Source of the DNA: Lachnospiraceae bacterium
GTDB taxonomy: Bacteria; Bacillota; Clostridia; Lachnospirales; Lachnospiraceae
Direction: 5' to 3'
Assembly (NCBI GenBank): GCA_016281275.1
Contig: JAEEIH010000115.1
Span: forward strand, 1-59,293
DNA length: 59,293 nt
Shown: positions 42,489 through 51,045 of the stretch, one piece after another
How positions within the stretch are numbered: position 1 is the first letter of the stretch
Layout of the letters: every line of letters begins with the position of its first letter
Notes under the pieces: generated by a model
What the model was told of the DNA's origin: nothing
Seen by the model: only the letters and a program-made list of their open reading frames with translations
The model's database searches: none
Position numbers and translations under genes: made by a program

Positions 42489-44153
42489 TTATATCATCCC
42501 GAGAGAGTCGCTGTACGAATTGAACATCTCAAGTGCTCTCGCGATGAACGGAACAAGCAGATATCCGAAAACCACGACTCCTCCGGGTAAAATGCCCAAT
42601 ATCCCGGCAAGCATCACCTCGTCCTCAAGGCGGATCGATCTGTCAAGACTTCGTTCTTCTCTCATCCCGTCAAGTTCCGCGCTCACCTCGTCAAAAGCAT
42701 GCTTAATTCCGAGCATGTCCGTCATTTTGAAAAAACCCGCAAGTCTCCCAATCGACCTGTCATCACCAAATTCACACAAATGATTAAAGGCTCGTTCCTC
42801 ATTTGTGTTGTAGTCCATGATCGTCTTAATGAGCGCTCCCCTGGTAACTGATGCAAAGCAGAGCATGCTCTCGAGCATTATCGGAACGGTCATCCCGTTC
42901 ACGTCTTTTTCCATGTCAATGACTGCCTCGAACTGCATGACCTCTTCCTTTACCCTGCTGTCCATTACGATCCCGAGTACGGCAACGGCCGCCAAAGGCA
43001 TGAACCATCCGATCGCGCCCACAATGAGAATGAACGCCAGATCCGAAAAATCGATTTTTTCCTCCCCGTAAGAGGTCAGCCTTTTGCGGTATTCCATCGC
43101 CACAAGAGCCGCTTCCTCCATACTTCTGACTCCGGCTTCCGTTATCTCGCCGATAAGCTCATCGTCTGTGTAATGCGCCACTCCCCCGGTCGTATTTTCC
43201 ATAAGCTTCGGAATCACACGGCGCGCGGCGTTTATCGTCGCCGAATCTGCCACTCCGAGTGAGTTTTCAATGTCGGATGTGTCAAAGACATAATCATGCT
43301 TCATGTCGATATGACCGAACACGACGCTCACAAAGGAAACGACAAAGAAAAGCGCTGCAAAGGCAAAAGAAAGAAACCTGATCTTCCCGACTCCTATCCT
43401 GATGTCGAGCTTGTCAAGACGCGTACGCAGACGGTCGTTCATTGTCTTAAACGTTCTGCCGGGAATCAATAGTTCACCCGCTCTTTTTCCGAGCCTGACA
43501 AAACTGTCCCTGAACGTACCCGGATCAGAAAGTATTTCGACCGCCACGCCGCACATGAAACTGAGTATCAGGATAATGCAGCGCAGGTAAGTTCCTCCCC
43601 TTCCGTGATAAAAGGTTAAAAGCGACGGAATGGTGTCAATGCCCCAATTCCCGAGAGCCCGGACAAACAGGCAGGGTATCGCAGCCGTCGCTGCGAGTCC
43701 TTTGAAGCCGTGCGCCCTCTTCGCCAAATGACGTCGCTCCTCTCGTATATCGATCACTATCTTGAGAACGGTCTCTTCAAACGATCCTTCTCCGCCGTCA
43801 CCATATTCATCAACGAGCCTGCAAACCGAAACAAGAAGCTTTTCATACGGTTCCGAAAGCATCTCCCCGTATGACCGCGCCGTCATCCCTTCCGCGCGGT
43901 CATTACCGAACGTCCTCGTCATCCCGTACGAGAAATCCCTTAAGCGCTTCCTTTTGGGATCAAAGGATGCAAATACGGCATCCGAGAGTACTCTTCGTTT
44001 TCCGTAACGATGGCGCAGTTCAAGGCAGTAGTCCTCAAGCTCGATAAGATATTTGACTCTCTGCGAATACCTTTTGGCGGCACGATGAGACCTATAAATG
44101 ACAAACGCCGCAACAGCCAATGCCGTCACTTCATAAAAGGCAATTCCAAGCAT
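42489..44153 (-). CDS. Tad-like operon: fused inner-membrane platform protein (TadB/TadC-like)
   Basis: A 554-aa membrane protein. The start at 44153 follows GGGAGG and lies one base after the ATPase stop. Two halves each resemble a T2SSF/GspF domain: the first ends in TVLKIVIDIREERRHLAKR before a helix pair (about 155-215), the second has EEVMQFEAVIDMEKDVNGMTVP and a final helix (about 520-545). In classical tad loci these are two genes, tadB and tadC. It would form the membrane platform for the ATPase. The assignment of each half is by topology and context. Confidence 0.7.
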   Translation of the reverse strand: MLGIAFYEVTALAVAAFVIYRSHRAAKRYSQRVKYLIELEDYCLELRHRYGKRRVLSDAVFASFDPKRKRLRDFSYGMTRTFGNDRAEGMTARSYGEMLSEPYEKLLVSVCRLVDEYGDGGEGSFEETVLKIVIDIREERRHLAKRAHGFKGLAATAAIPCLFVRALGNWGIDTIPSLLTFYHGRGGTYLRCIILILSFMCGVAVEILSDPGTFRDSFVRLGKRAGELLIPGRTFKTMNDRLRTRLDKLDIRIGVGKIRFLSFAFAALFFVVSFVSVVFGHIDMKHDYVFDTSDIENSLGVADSATINAARRVIPKLMENTTGGVAHYTDDELIGEITEAGVRSMEEAALVAMEYRKRLTSYGEEKIDFSDLAFILIVGAIGWFMPLAAVAVLGIVMDSRVKEEVMQFEAVIDMEKDVNGMTVPIMLESMLCFASVTRGALIKTIMDYNTNEERAFNHLCEFGDDRSIGRLAGFFKMTDMLGIKHAFDEVSAELDGMREERSLDRSIRLEDEVMLAGILGILPGGVVVFGYLLVPFIARALEMFNSYSDSLGMI

Positions 44154-44154
44154 T

Positions 44155-45822
44155 TCAACCTCCCGCTCCCATGCGCATCTCATTTATTTCAAGATTTCCC
44201 TTTTTTATGTAGCGGGATTCCTCCGTGTCGAACACGATAAGATCGCTCAGACGGTAATACGGCGGATGAACCGAATCGGTCGGGATTATTTTTGTGATAC
44301 GCTCGACATAATGGCGTCCCGAAGTATCTCTGACCATATGCACATCAAACCCGATGCTGTCCACAACCTGCTTTTCGGCGACCGATGCATCCGTTATCCC
44401 GAATTCACACATAAGTGCATTTCGCATATATTCTATAAGCTTTTTCGTTGTTTCGTGGTGAAGCGTCGTGATCGCCATCCTTGAACCGGACTGCGAGATC
44501 TGGATAAACGCGCCGGCAACCTTCGGTTCATTGACCTCACCGATCAAAAGGACATCCGTGTCCATCTTCTTTGTGGCGGTAATGGCGTCATAGATGCTGA
44601 AATCCCCTCTCTCCTGAAGCATGTGGATGTTTCTTTCGGGATACAGATTATTAAGATCGAGCTCGAAAGAACTCTCTACAACCCTGATTGCGTAGAGCGG
44701 ATCGATATAAGCGACAAGCGCTTTGAGAAGTGTCGTCTTGCCTCCGCCCGTATTGCCTGAAATACAGAAGCTCTGCTCTCCTTTTACAAGTGCGGTCAGC
44801 ATTTCTATAACATCCTCCGCGCCTTCATGGACAAGAAGAGTTCTGATATCGGCGGGCGAAGAGCTTCTGTATTTCCTTACATAAAAAGCGTACCCGTCCG
44901 AAACGGGAGGTCGCGATACCATAACCCGCGAATTGTCTTTCATCGTCGCATGGATGACCGGGTCTCTCTGCGAAAGCGCAGCCCTCGAGTTATATCTGTA
45001 AATATTCTTTACAACACGTTCAAGCGCACCCTCACTTCCGAACGATAAAAATTTCAGGCGTACAGTCTTGCCTGCGAATACACAGTAGACGGTGTCAAAC
45101 GAACGGCTCACATGTTCGCCCGTGTTCCCTCCGTAAGGTTTTTTTTCAAAAGAATGCTCAAGAGCGCTGAGATAATCGTAGTCCGTCCTCGTTCTTCCGC
45201 CTACTCCGGCACTCACTCCGTCGACCGAAGTATCTGCGATGAGCAGATCGGTGCAGTCATTCCCGTATAAAACTTCATATACCCTCTGTACGAGCGTATC
45301 CAGCATGTCATTATAGTTCCCGGCAATTCCCGACATATGGTACGCATTTCTTACATCGTCCGAGGAGATCATGTTTCGTTCTCTCCATCCGAATTTTTCG
45401 ACCATACGCGCGAAAACGTCACGACCGCCTTCCGCAGCCATGCACATATAAAGATGCTCGAACATTTCCTGCGTGCTCATTTTGTCCGGATCGTCAAAAG
45501 GAATAAAGAGTGTTCCTCTTCCGTACCTGTCTCCCAGCATGTCAATGATCATCTGCTTGATCCGATCTTTCAGGTACTCGCGTTCGCTCTGATCTCCGAG
45601 ACATGCCTCTCTGACCGCGCGCATTATATGAAGCCTGTCCTTTTCACTTTCTGTCCCGGGATTTAACAGCAGCCCGTCAACTCCGTCTCTGACCCTCGAA
45701 CAGAGCTCCCCAAAGCTTTCGGGCGGAGGTTCGCGATCTCTTTTCTTTTTTCTGCCCGGCAGGTACATGACCAGAAATGCAACTGCTGCGCCGACCACAA
45801 TAAATAAAACGATCCATATCAT
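44155..45822 (-). CDS. Tad-like operon: TadA/CpaF-type secretion ATPase
   Basis: A 555-aa VirB11/CpaF-family ATPase that powers pilus or secretion systems. An N-terminal transmembrane helix (about 3-23) is unusual for CpaF, which is normally soluble. Walker A GNTGGGKTT, the Asp box (RVVESSFELDL), Walker B DVLLIGEVNEPK and a His box (TTLHHETTKK) are present. I chose ATG 45822, which overlaps the TadZ-like stop by 4 bases and has GGAG 7 bases upstream. Confidence 0.88.
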   Translation of the reverse strand: MIWIVLFIVVGAAVAFLVMYLPGRKKKRDREPPPESFGELCSRVRDGVDGLLLNPGTESEKDRLHIMRAVREACLGDQSEREYLKDRIKQMIIDMLGDRYGRGTLFIPFDDPDKMSTQEMFEHLYMCMAAEGGRDVFARMVEKFGWRERNMISSDDVRNAYHMSGIAGNYNDMLDTLVQRVYEVLYGNDCTDLLIADTSVDGVSAGVGGRTRTDYDYLSALEHSFEKKPYGGNTGEHVSRSFDTVYCVFAGKTVRLKFLSFGSEGALERVVKNIYRYNSRAALSQRDPVIHATMKDNSRVMVSRPPVSDGYAFYVRKYRSSSPADIRTLLVHEGAEDVIEMLTALVKGEQSFCISGNTGGGKTTLLKALVAYIDPLYAIRVVESSFELDLNNLYPERNIHMLQERGDFSIYDAITATKKMDTDVLLIGEVNEPKVAGAFIQISQSGSRMAITTLHHETTKKLIEYMRNALMCEFGITDASVAEKQVVDSIGFDVHMVRDTSGRHYVERITKIIPTDSVHPPYYRLSDLIVFDTEESRYIKKGNLEINEMRMGAGG

Positions 45823-46595
45823 AGACATTCTCCTATCCCGTCCGAGAGTTTCCTAACCGCATCGAAAAAAGCTTTTTCTTTTCCTCTCCAGCTGCATCCG
45901 AGACCTTCTTTTAAAAATCCGGTCACCCCACAGCCGTTCACGGCATCAAGATAATCACTCAGATAAGGAAGAACGCAGATCTTTTTCTTTTTAAGAAAGC
46001 TGTACCTTCTCGAGAAATAACCCGTCGAATACCTGCTCTTTTTGTCATACATTCCGAAAAGAACAAGAGTTTTTTTCTTCCCTTCGGGGATTCCCCACTC
46101 GGCCAGTTCGTCAAGCATCCTTGTGTTCTGTCTGAGGCAGATTACCAGGATGTCAGCCGTTTCAAGCTGTTCGGATGTTCTGCTCGAATAACCCGGATTC
46201 AGCTCTGCAAGGATGTTCCCACAAGTCTCGTGAGCTATCGAAAGTATTCTGCTTTCAATATCTCTCGTATGCCTGTCGTCATAGAGTTCTCTGCATCTGT
46301 TTCTTCCTCCCGGAAGGAGCAAAAGGTTCTCGGTCACCTCTACGGTATTCTCAAGTATCTGCTTTTCCGAAATCTGTCCGGATTTAAAATCCCTTACAAG
46401 GCTGTCGATCCCTTTTCCCTCAACGAGTGTTTCCCCCTTGCCTCTTGGGAGCAGAGGCATCTCCAGATTGTTCATACAATAGTGCGTTTGGGTTATAAGA
46501 ATTTTGCTCCCCCGTGAAGCAAGTGTCACAGCACTCGCCAGCGCACCCGCCGTCACCCCGCATCCGTGCATGGGACTCCAGAAAGCTATCCTCAT
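45819..46595 (-). CDS. Tad-like operon: TadZ/CpaE-like protein with degenerate P-loop
   Basis: A 258-aa protein. MRIAFWSPMHGCGVTAG is the start of a ParA/MinD-like fold, but the glycine-lysine of the P-loop is missing (GCGVTAG in place of GGxGKT), so ATP hydrolysis is doubtful. TadZ proteins often have such degenerate sites and localise the machine. The ribosome site is GGAGGTAA. It is coupled to the ATPase gene. Confidence 0.75.
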   Translation of the reverse strand: MRIAFWSPMHGCGVTAGALASAVTLASRGSKILITQTHYCMNNLEMPLLPRGKGETLVEGKGIDSLVRDFKSGQISEKQILENTVEVTENLLLLPGGRNRCRELYDDRHTRDIESRILSIAHETCGNILAELNPGYSSRTSEQLETADILVICLRQNTRMLDELAEWGIPEGKKKTLVLFGMYDKKSRYSTGYFSRRYSFLKKKKICVLPYLSDYLDAVNGCGVTGFLKEGLGCSWRGKEKAFFDAVRKLSDGIGECL

Positions 46596-46599
46596 GCGA

Positions 46600-47268
46600 T
46601 TACCTCCATCTTCCGAATAATCTTGTCACCGCTTTACCAACGATAACCTCATCTATTCCCGGAAGGATCTCTCCGATAAGTCCCCTGACAACTTCCCTCA
46701 TTCCCGGAGACACCCTATAGCTGTCGGTATTGTTACATATCCCTTTTCTGAAAAGGGTTATCGCATCAACGCTATCATATTCAAGCGCGTATATATCCCT
46801 GATCCCGTACTTGTTTCCGAGAAGGGTTATCAGTCCGAGGCTCTGACCCGTGTAATTCCTGACTATGATTCCGTCCGGGCATCCGATATATTTTTCACGC
46901 GCACTCTCGTTGCGGAGCGAATATATATTTTCATTGAGCACAAGGTAGGTTTTATCCATCCTGACCTGCCCGAGTCTTTCATCGGAAATATTGTCACACA
47001 AAGATATGATCACATCAGAAACAAATGTGTCCGATGTCAGCTTTGTATCACCATCGCACGGCAGATAAACCGTCCCCATGTATGTGGTTCTTTTATCTAT
47101 GCACTGCGGTCTCGGAATCGGTATGTAGGATGCGATCCTCTTTTCTCTCGTAAAATCAGCAATACCGCAACTGTATCCCATCCTCGTGAGAAGACCCGTG
47201 ACGTAGATCACGATATCTTCCATACAATCTCCGCAAAAAGCAACATTATACCTATCCTCTGAATTCAT
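46600..47268 (-). CDS. Tad-like operon: unknown cytosolic protein (222 aa)
   Basis: It overlaps the CpaB-like gene by 17 bases and ends 4 bases before the TadZ-like start. No signal peptide. The opening YNVAFCGDCMEDIVIYVTGLL and the alternating beta/alpha pattern look like a Rossmann-type or receiver-like fold, possibly a second TadZ/CpaE-like subunit. I do not recognise a family. Confidence 0.6.
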   Translation of the reverse strand: MNSEDRYNVAFCGDCMEDIVIYVTGLLTRMGYSCGIADFTREKRIASYIPIPRPQCIDKRTTYMGTVYLPCDGDTKLTSDTFVSDVIISLCDNISDERLGQVRMDKTYLVLNENIYSLRNESAREKYIGCPDGIIVRNYTGQSLGLITLLGNKYGIRDIYALEYDSVDAITLFRKGICNNTDSYRVSPGMREVVRGLIGEILPGIDEVIVGKAVTRLFGRWR

Positions 47269-47908
47269 CTTCCCTCTCCCTTATCTGTGATCTGACCGCC
47301 TCATTCGGCAGATATGAAATATCCGCTGCCGATTGCAAAGACGGATCGACATATCTCACCGCATATAATGTAACACCCGGTATATTGTTTCGATCTGCCA
47401 CGGCGCTGTTAAGAGTCAGCAGTTCGTTTTCCCTCACCCTAATGACAGACATCCCCGTTGAAGCGTTGTAATCCATCAGCTCCTTCTTCGAAACAACGAT
47501 ATAATCGGTCCCGTCCGCGCACATCAGTCGAACATCAATGAAATCCCCGGTTTTGATGTTCGGACCGATGCCGATCGGACCGAATGAGATTTCCCTCTCA
47601 TCCTCACTCAGTATTCCGGTCTCGATACTTTCATCAATATCATCGATGTTTTCAAGCAGTTTATCCCCGGGTAGTCCTTTCGTTTCTTCAATAAAATCGG
47701 TCCGGCTCAATACCTCCCTGTATTGTCCGGCATCGTTTCCCGGCGGAGCGCCCTTCTCTCCCGCAAATACATTACCGTTTCCGCTCCCCGCAGGAAAATA
47801 CACCAGAAACAAACATGCCGCTGATACGGTAGCCCCCAGAAAAGCGAAGAATTTCAGTGTTTTCTTCCTCTTCTTCCCTCTTGTTCCGACAATCTTCAAT
47901 TTGCCCAT
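47252..47908 (-). CDS. Tad-like operon: CpaB/RcpC-like protein
   Basis: First gene of the operon, 218 aa. A basic N-terminus and one helix (about 17-36) precede an exported domain with TGDFIDVRLMCADGTDYIVVS and ENELLTLNSAVAD, the SAF/RcpC pattern of Flp-pilus assembly proteins CpaB. The ribosome site is AGGGGGA. In Gram-negatives CpaB works with a secretin; here no outer membrane is expected. Confidence 0.72.
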   Translation of the reverse strand: MGKLKIVGTRGKKRKKTLKFFAFLGATVSAACLFLVYFPAGSGNGNVFAGEKGAPPGNDAGQYREVLSRTDFIEETKGLPGDKLLENIDDIDESIETGILSEDEREISFGPIGIGPNIKTGDFIDVRLMCADGTDYIVVSKKELMDYNASTGMSVIRVRENELLTLNSAVADRNNIPGVTLYAVRYVDPSLQSAADISYLPNEAVRSQIREREDEFRG

Positions 47909-48265
47909 AATCCCCCTTTTTTGTTTTTAATGCCGGCTTTCAAAAACGGTAATCCCGGAAAGCACCGAAAATCCGGCTCAAAAACGCTTTTGATGCATGT
48001 TTTTAACGAAACCTGAAACAACCAAACCGACAGCATGCGCTTGTCGAACAACCAAAAATTCCAACTGAGATCCGTGACGACCTGTCACTGTCCATAGAAT
48101 AAATCAACGCGAACCGGAACCCTCGTCCGGCCGAAACCATAAGAACAAAACCTTTGAAATAACCGGGTGATCTGATCTTCTTCGAAACCACCACATACAC
48201 TCCATAATGCGCAGTCGCTTTCGACCGTTATCACCTCTTTTGACCCCTCGAGCGGGTCGGTGAAC
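47909..48265 (-). other. Long 5' leader of the Tad-like operon, no clear gene
   Basis: About 350 bases separate the promoter from the first gene. Minus-strand frames of up to about 65 residues exist but lack a proper ribosome site and family pattern. GACCC/GGGTC at 48242-48257 forms a short stem near the transcript start. I recognise no riboswitch. Confidence 0.45.
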
Positions 48266-48267
48266 AT

Positions 48268-48297
48268 ATAATACCATGCCGATTTATGGCATGTAAA
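48268..48297 (-). promoter_or_regulatory. Promoter and operator candidate of the Tad-like operon
   Basis: Minus-strand TTTACA (48292-48297), an 18-base spacer and TATTAT (48268-48273). The palindrome CATGCC-N7-GGCATG (48275-48293) fills the spacer and touches the -35, so a bound dimer would block or bend the promoter. Confidence 0.6.
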
Positions 48298-48342
48298 GAA
48301 AAAAGAGTCCGTCATTTTTAATAAAAATGACAGGCTCTTTTT
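48297..48342. terminator. Terminator of asnA
   Basis: AAAGAG (48302-48307) with CTCTTT (48335-48340) and inner GTCATTTTT/AAAAATGAC; A and T runs on both sides make it bidirectional. Confidence 0.85.
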
Positions 48343-48417
48343 GTTCAATTCGCACAACCGCTTAGATACAAGCGAACTTCCTGACGCCGCTCCCGGTCCG
48401 ATATCCGGGAAACCGGT

Positions 48418-49425
48418 TCAAAGGATGGCAATATTGCCTTCAGCGGCTTTTTTCATCATATCTTCGGGCCATACCGATGAATGAACCTCACCGATGTGTG
48501 CCTTTCTGAGGAAATACATGCACATTCTGGACTGACCGATTCCGCCTCCGATGGTGAGGGGTAGTTCATTATTAAGGACCGCTCTCTGGAAATCGAGCTT
48601 AAGTCTGTCCTCATTACCGCAGATCCTGAGCTGCTTTACCAGCGAGCTCTCATCTACTCTGATTCCCATCGACGAAATCTCGAAAGCTCTGTCGAGCACG
48701 GGATAATAAACAAGAATGTCACCGTTCAGGGACCAGTCGTCATAATCGGGTGCTCTTCCGTCGTGCTTTTCGCCCGATTTAAGCTCTCCGCCGATCTGCG
48801 TAACAAATACCGCCTTTTTCAAACGGCAGATATTATTTTCTCTCTCCTTGGGTGTGGCATCCGGCCACATATCCTCCAGCTCCTGTGAAGAAATGAATGT
48901 GATCTCTTCGGGAAGCAACTCCCCGATATACGGATAAAGACCCGCGATATAGTGCTCCGTCTCACGCAGCGCGCTGTATATGGACTTAACAGTACTCTTA
49001 AGGGTTTCTATGTTGCGATCCGCTCTGTCGATCACTTTTTCCCAATCCCACTGATCCACATAGACCGAATGGAGGTTATCAAGTTCCTCATCTCTCCTGA
49101 TCGCGGTCATATCTGTGTAGAGACCCTCTCCAACGGGGAATCCGTACTTTTTCAGCGCCATTCTCTTCCACTTGGCAAGTGAATGCACAACCTCAACTGT
49201 GCTTCCGAGCTCCTTGATCTCGAAAGAAACCGGTCTCTCCACTCCGTTAAGATTATCGTTGAGTCCCGACTCCGGACGCACATAAAGAGGCGCCGAAACT
49301 CTCGTAAGATTAAGATTCTGCGCGAGCACTCTTTCAAAATGATCTTTGATCGCTTTGATGGCGATCTGTGTCTCCTTGATGTCAAGCGAAGGCTTATATC
49401 CCTCGGGTATCTGCAATGCGGACAT
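48418..49425 (-). CDS. asnA: Aspartate-ammonia ligase
   Basis: A 335-aa ATP-dependent enzyme making asparagine from aspartate and ammonia, class II aminoacyl-tRNA-synthetase fold. Conserved segments include RVSAPLYVRPESGLNDNLNG, VHSLAKWKR, TDMTAIRRDEE, SVYVDQWDWEKV and the C-terminal GGGIGQSRMCM. Family length. The ribosome site is GAGGAGGGAG. A hairpin just upstream probably ends the CYTH transcript. Confidence 0.95.
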   Translation of the reverse strand: MSALQIPEGYKPSLDIKETQIAIKAIKDHFERVLAQNLNLTRVSAPLYVRPESGLNDNLNGVERPVSFEIKELGSTVEVVHSLAKWKRMALKKYGFPVGEGLYTDMTAIRRDEELDNLHSVYVDQWDWEKVIDRADRNIETLKSTVKSIYSALRETEHYIAGLYPYIGELLPEEITFISSQELEDMWPDATPKERENNICRLKKAVFVTQIGGELKSGEKHDGRAPDYDDWSLNGDILVYYPVLDRAFEISSMGIRVDESSLVKQLRICGNEDRLKLDFQRAVLNNELPLTIGGGIGQSRMCMYFLRKAHIGEVHSSVWPEDMMKKAAEGNIAIL

Positions 49426-49449
49426 GACTCTCCCTCCTCAGATTCGGAA

Positions 49450-49486
49450 ATAATAATCGCCTCCGATGTTTATTCCTGCGGAGGCG
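49450..49486 (-). terminator. Probable terminator between the CYTH gene and asnA
   Basis: CGCCTCCG (49458-49465) pairs with CGGAGGCG (49479-49486); the tail ATTATTATTT is only moderately T-rich. It could also attenuate asnA transcription. Confidence 0.55.
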
Positions 49487-49532
49487 TTATCCATATTTTG
49501 TTCGCAAAAATAAAAACAATACGTGAAGTTTA

Positions 49533-50057
49533 TCACTTCTTTGAGCCCGATGCAATATCAGAAATGTCGTTAGCGACGGAAAGATATCCGTTTTTGTATC
49601 TCTTATCCCCCGAAACGTTCCGGGTCATCCATGCGGGAGGGACAAAAGCATCGGCCGCTTCAATGCTCGGGAACTCCACCTCGGCAAAGCGAAGTCCTTC
49701 GAGGTACCCGTGAAAGACATCAAGCTCGGCCGAAACGCTAATGGTCTCCCCGCAACATTCGTACGGTTCAAGGGGAACAATGTAACGTGTCTTCTCTATC
49801 ACGTTACCGTCTCTTTTTGATTTAAGACGCTCGTATGTTTCTTCGTCGATATCGGTTTCATGCTCATCGTTGCAGGCTACTTCCTTTCCGCCTAATTTCG
49901 TACCGAACTTTACGGTCAGAATAAATCTTTCATCCTGCTTTCTGACTCTGACGGTCGGATGACGGTTGATGTAAGCTTGCTCGATCTCCTTTTTCTTTAA
50001 GCTGTCGAGATCAAAAGGAAGTTCATCGACAATCAGATATTTGCTTTCAATCTCCAT
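49533..50057 (-). CDS. CYTH domain protein
   Basis: A 174-aa triphosphate tunnel metalloenzyme. The signature ExExK is present at the start (MEIESKYLI), followed by YINRHPTVRVRKQD with the usual basic residues, KTRYIVPL and the FAEVEFPS acidic strand. Members hydrolyse inorganic triphosphate or thiamine triphosphate or act as adenylate cyclases; the substrate here cannot be told. The ribosome site is AAGGAG. Confidence 0.88.
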   Translation of the reverse strand: MEIESKYLIVDELPFDLDSLKKKEIEQAYINRHPTVRVRKQDERFILTVKFGTKLGGKEVACNDEHETDIDEETYERLKSKRDGNVIEKTRYIVPLEPYECCGETISVSAELDVFHGYLEGLRFAEVEFPSIEAADAFVPPAWMTRNVSGDKRYKNGYLSVANDISDIASGSKK

Positions 50058-50129
50058 AAAGGAACTCCTTTCGAAGGCAGCCCGAAAACGATCCCAAAAG
50101 AAACATAAGCCTTGACCGTTCCGTTTTGA

Positions 50130-50909
50130 TCACCTTGAGACGGGCGCAGCCGTCGATACCGCACCGTCAAGGCAGTCCATCATATATTCAATGAATTTGA
50201 TCGCATTTTCTCTGTGTGCTCCGTTTATAACAACAGAGTAATAATATTTCAGCCTTACGTCATATGAAGAATATTTTTTGACAAAATCCGAAATATCCAC
50301 CGCATAAGGTGCCGAAGGCTGCTTTACGGTCTTCTCGAGATCATAATCAAACACTTCGGGTTCTATCCACACAAGCCTGTCTTCAACCCTCTTGTACAGA
50401 TTGTCGGGAAGTATTTCTCTCAGATCGCAGATCGCCTCGCTGTTAACATCGATCCTAAGCTCGGACATGGGACTTAAGAGAGCATCGATCTCCGCCGCCG
50501 CGAGAAGTGCGACAAATTTATATCTTCCGGTCGCATCTCCGTTGTCGTCGAATGAGAAACCCGTATCAAAATACGCGCCTTCTTTATCGGGGTCGGCGAT
50601 CACGAGTTCGTTAAAGCCTCCCTGAAACAGGTCAATATCCTGCTCAGTAAACGGGTTGGCAAAAACTGCCGCATAATAAACAGGCTCGATCCTGGGTCCG
50701 AATATCGTAACGGCAGCATATATCAATATTGCGAGTATCGCGATTCCGAGCAGTAACTTTTTTAAGATATAATCCTTGAAGTACTGCCATTTTTCTTTTC
50801 TGTCGAGACTCCTGAAAGTCTCTTTTGCCGATCTTTCTTCTCGTTTCTTATAAATGGCGGAATCATCGGAAATTCTGGTTTTTTTATTGCCGCCTGCTTC
50901 AATCCTCAT
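50130..50909 (-). CDS. Membrane-anchored protein of unknown function (259 aa)
   Basis: A basic cytosolic N-terminus (about 1-48, many Lys/Arg) and one helix (about 50-72, LLLGIAILAILIYAAVTIF) are followed by an extracellular domain of about 185 residues containing YYAAVFANPFTEQDID and DALLSPMSELRIDVNS. It has no motif that I recognise. GAGGAG ribosome site. It sits 72 bases upstream of the CYTH gene, so co-transcription is possible. Confidence 0.7.
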   Translation of the reverse strand: MRIEAGGNKKTRISDDSAIYKKREERSAKETFRSLDRKEKWQYFKDYILKKLLLGIAILAILIYAAVTIFGPRIEPVYYAAVFANPFTEQDIDLFQGGFNELVIADPDKEGAYFDTGFSFDDNGDATGRYKFVALLAAAEIDALLSPMSELRIDVNSEAICDLREILPDNLYKRVEDRLVWIEPEVFDYDLEKTVKQPSAPYAVDISDFVKKYSSYDVRLKYYYSVVINGAHRENAIKFIEYMMDCLDGAVSTAAPVSR

Positions 50910-50929
50910 CAGTTTCTCCTCAATTTATC

Positions 50930-50958
50930 TTGACAACTTTGAATACAATCTGTAAAAT
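50930..50958 (+). promoter_or_regulatory. Promoter of tRNA-Thr
   Basis: TTGACA (50930-50935), exactly 17 bases, TAAAAT (50953-50958); the tRNA begins 14 bases later. Confidence 0.85.
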
Positions 50959-50972
50959 TCTTTAATGTTGAT

Positions 50973-51044
<72 letters not shown>

Positions 51045-51045
<1 letters not shown>

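Noticed and set aside
48003..48357. Frames of 65 and 90 codons in the Tad-like operon leader
   Set aside because: They lack ribosome sites, one crosses the asnA terminator and the promoter, and the residue composition is not protein-like.
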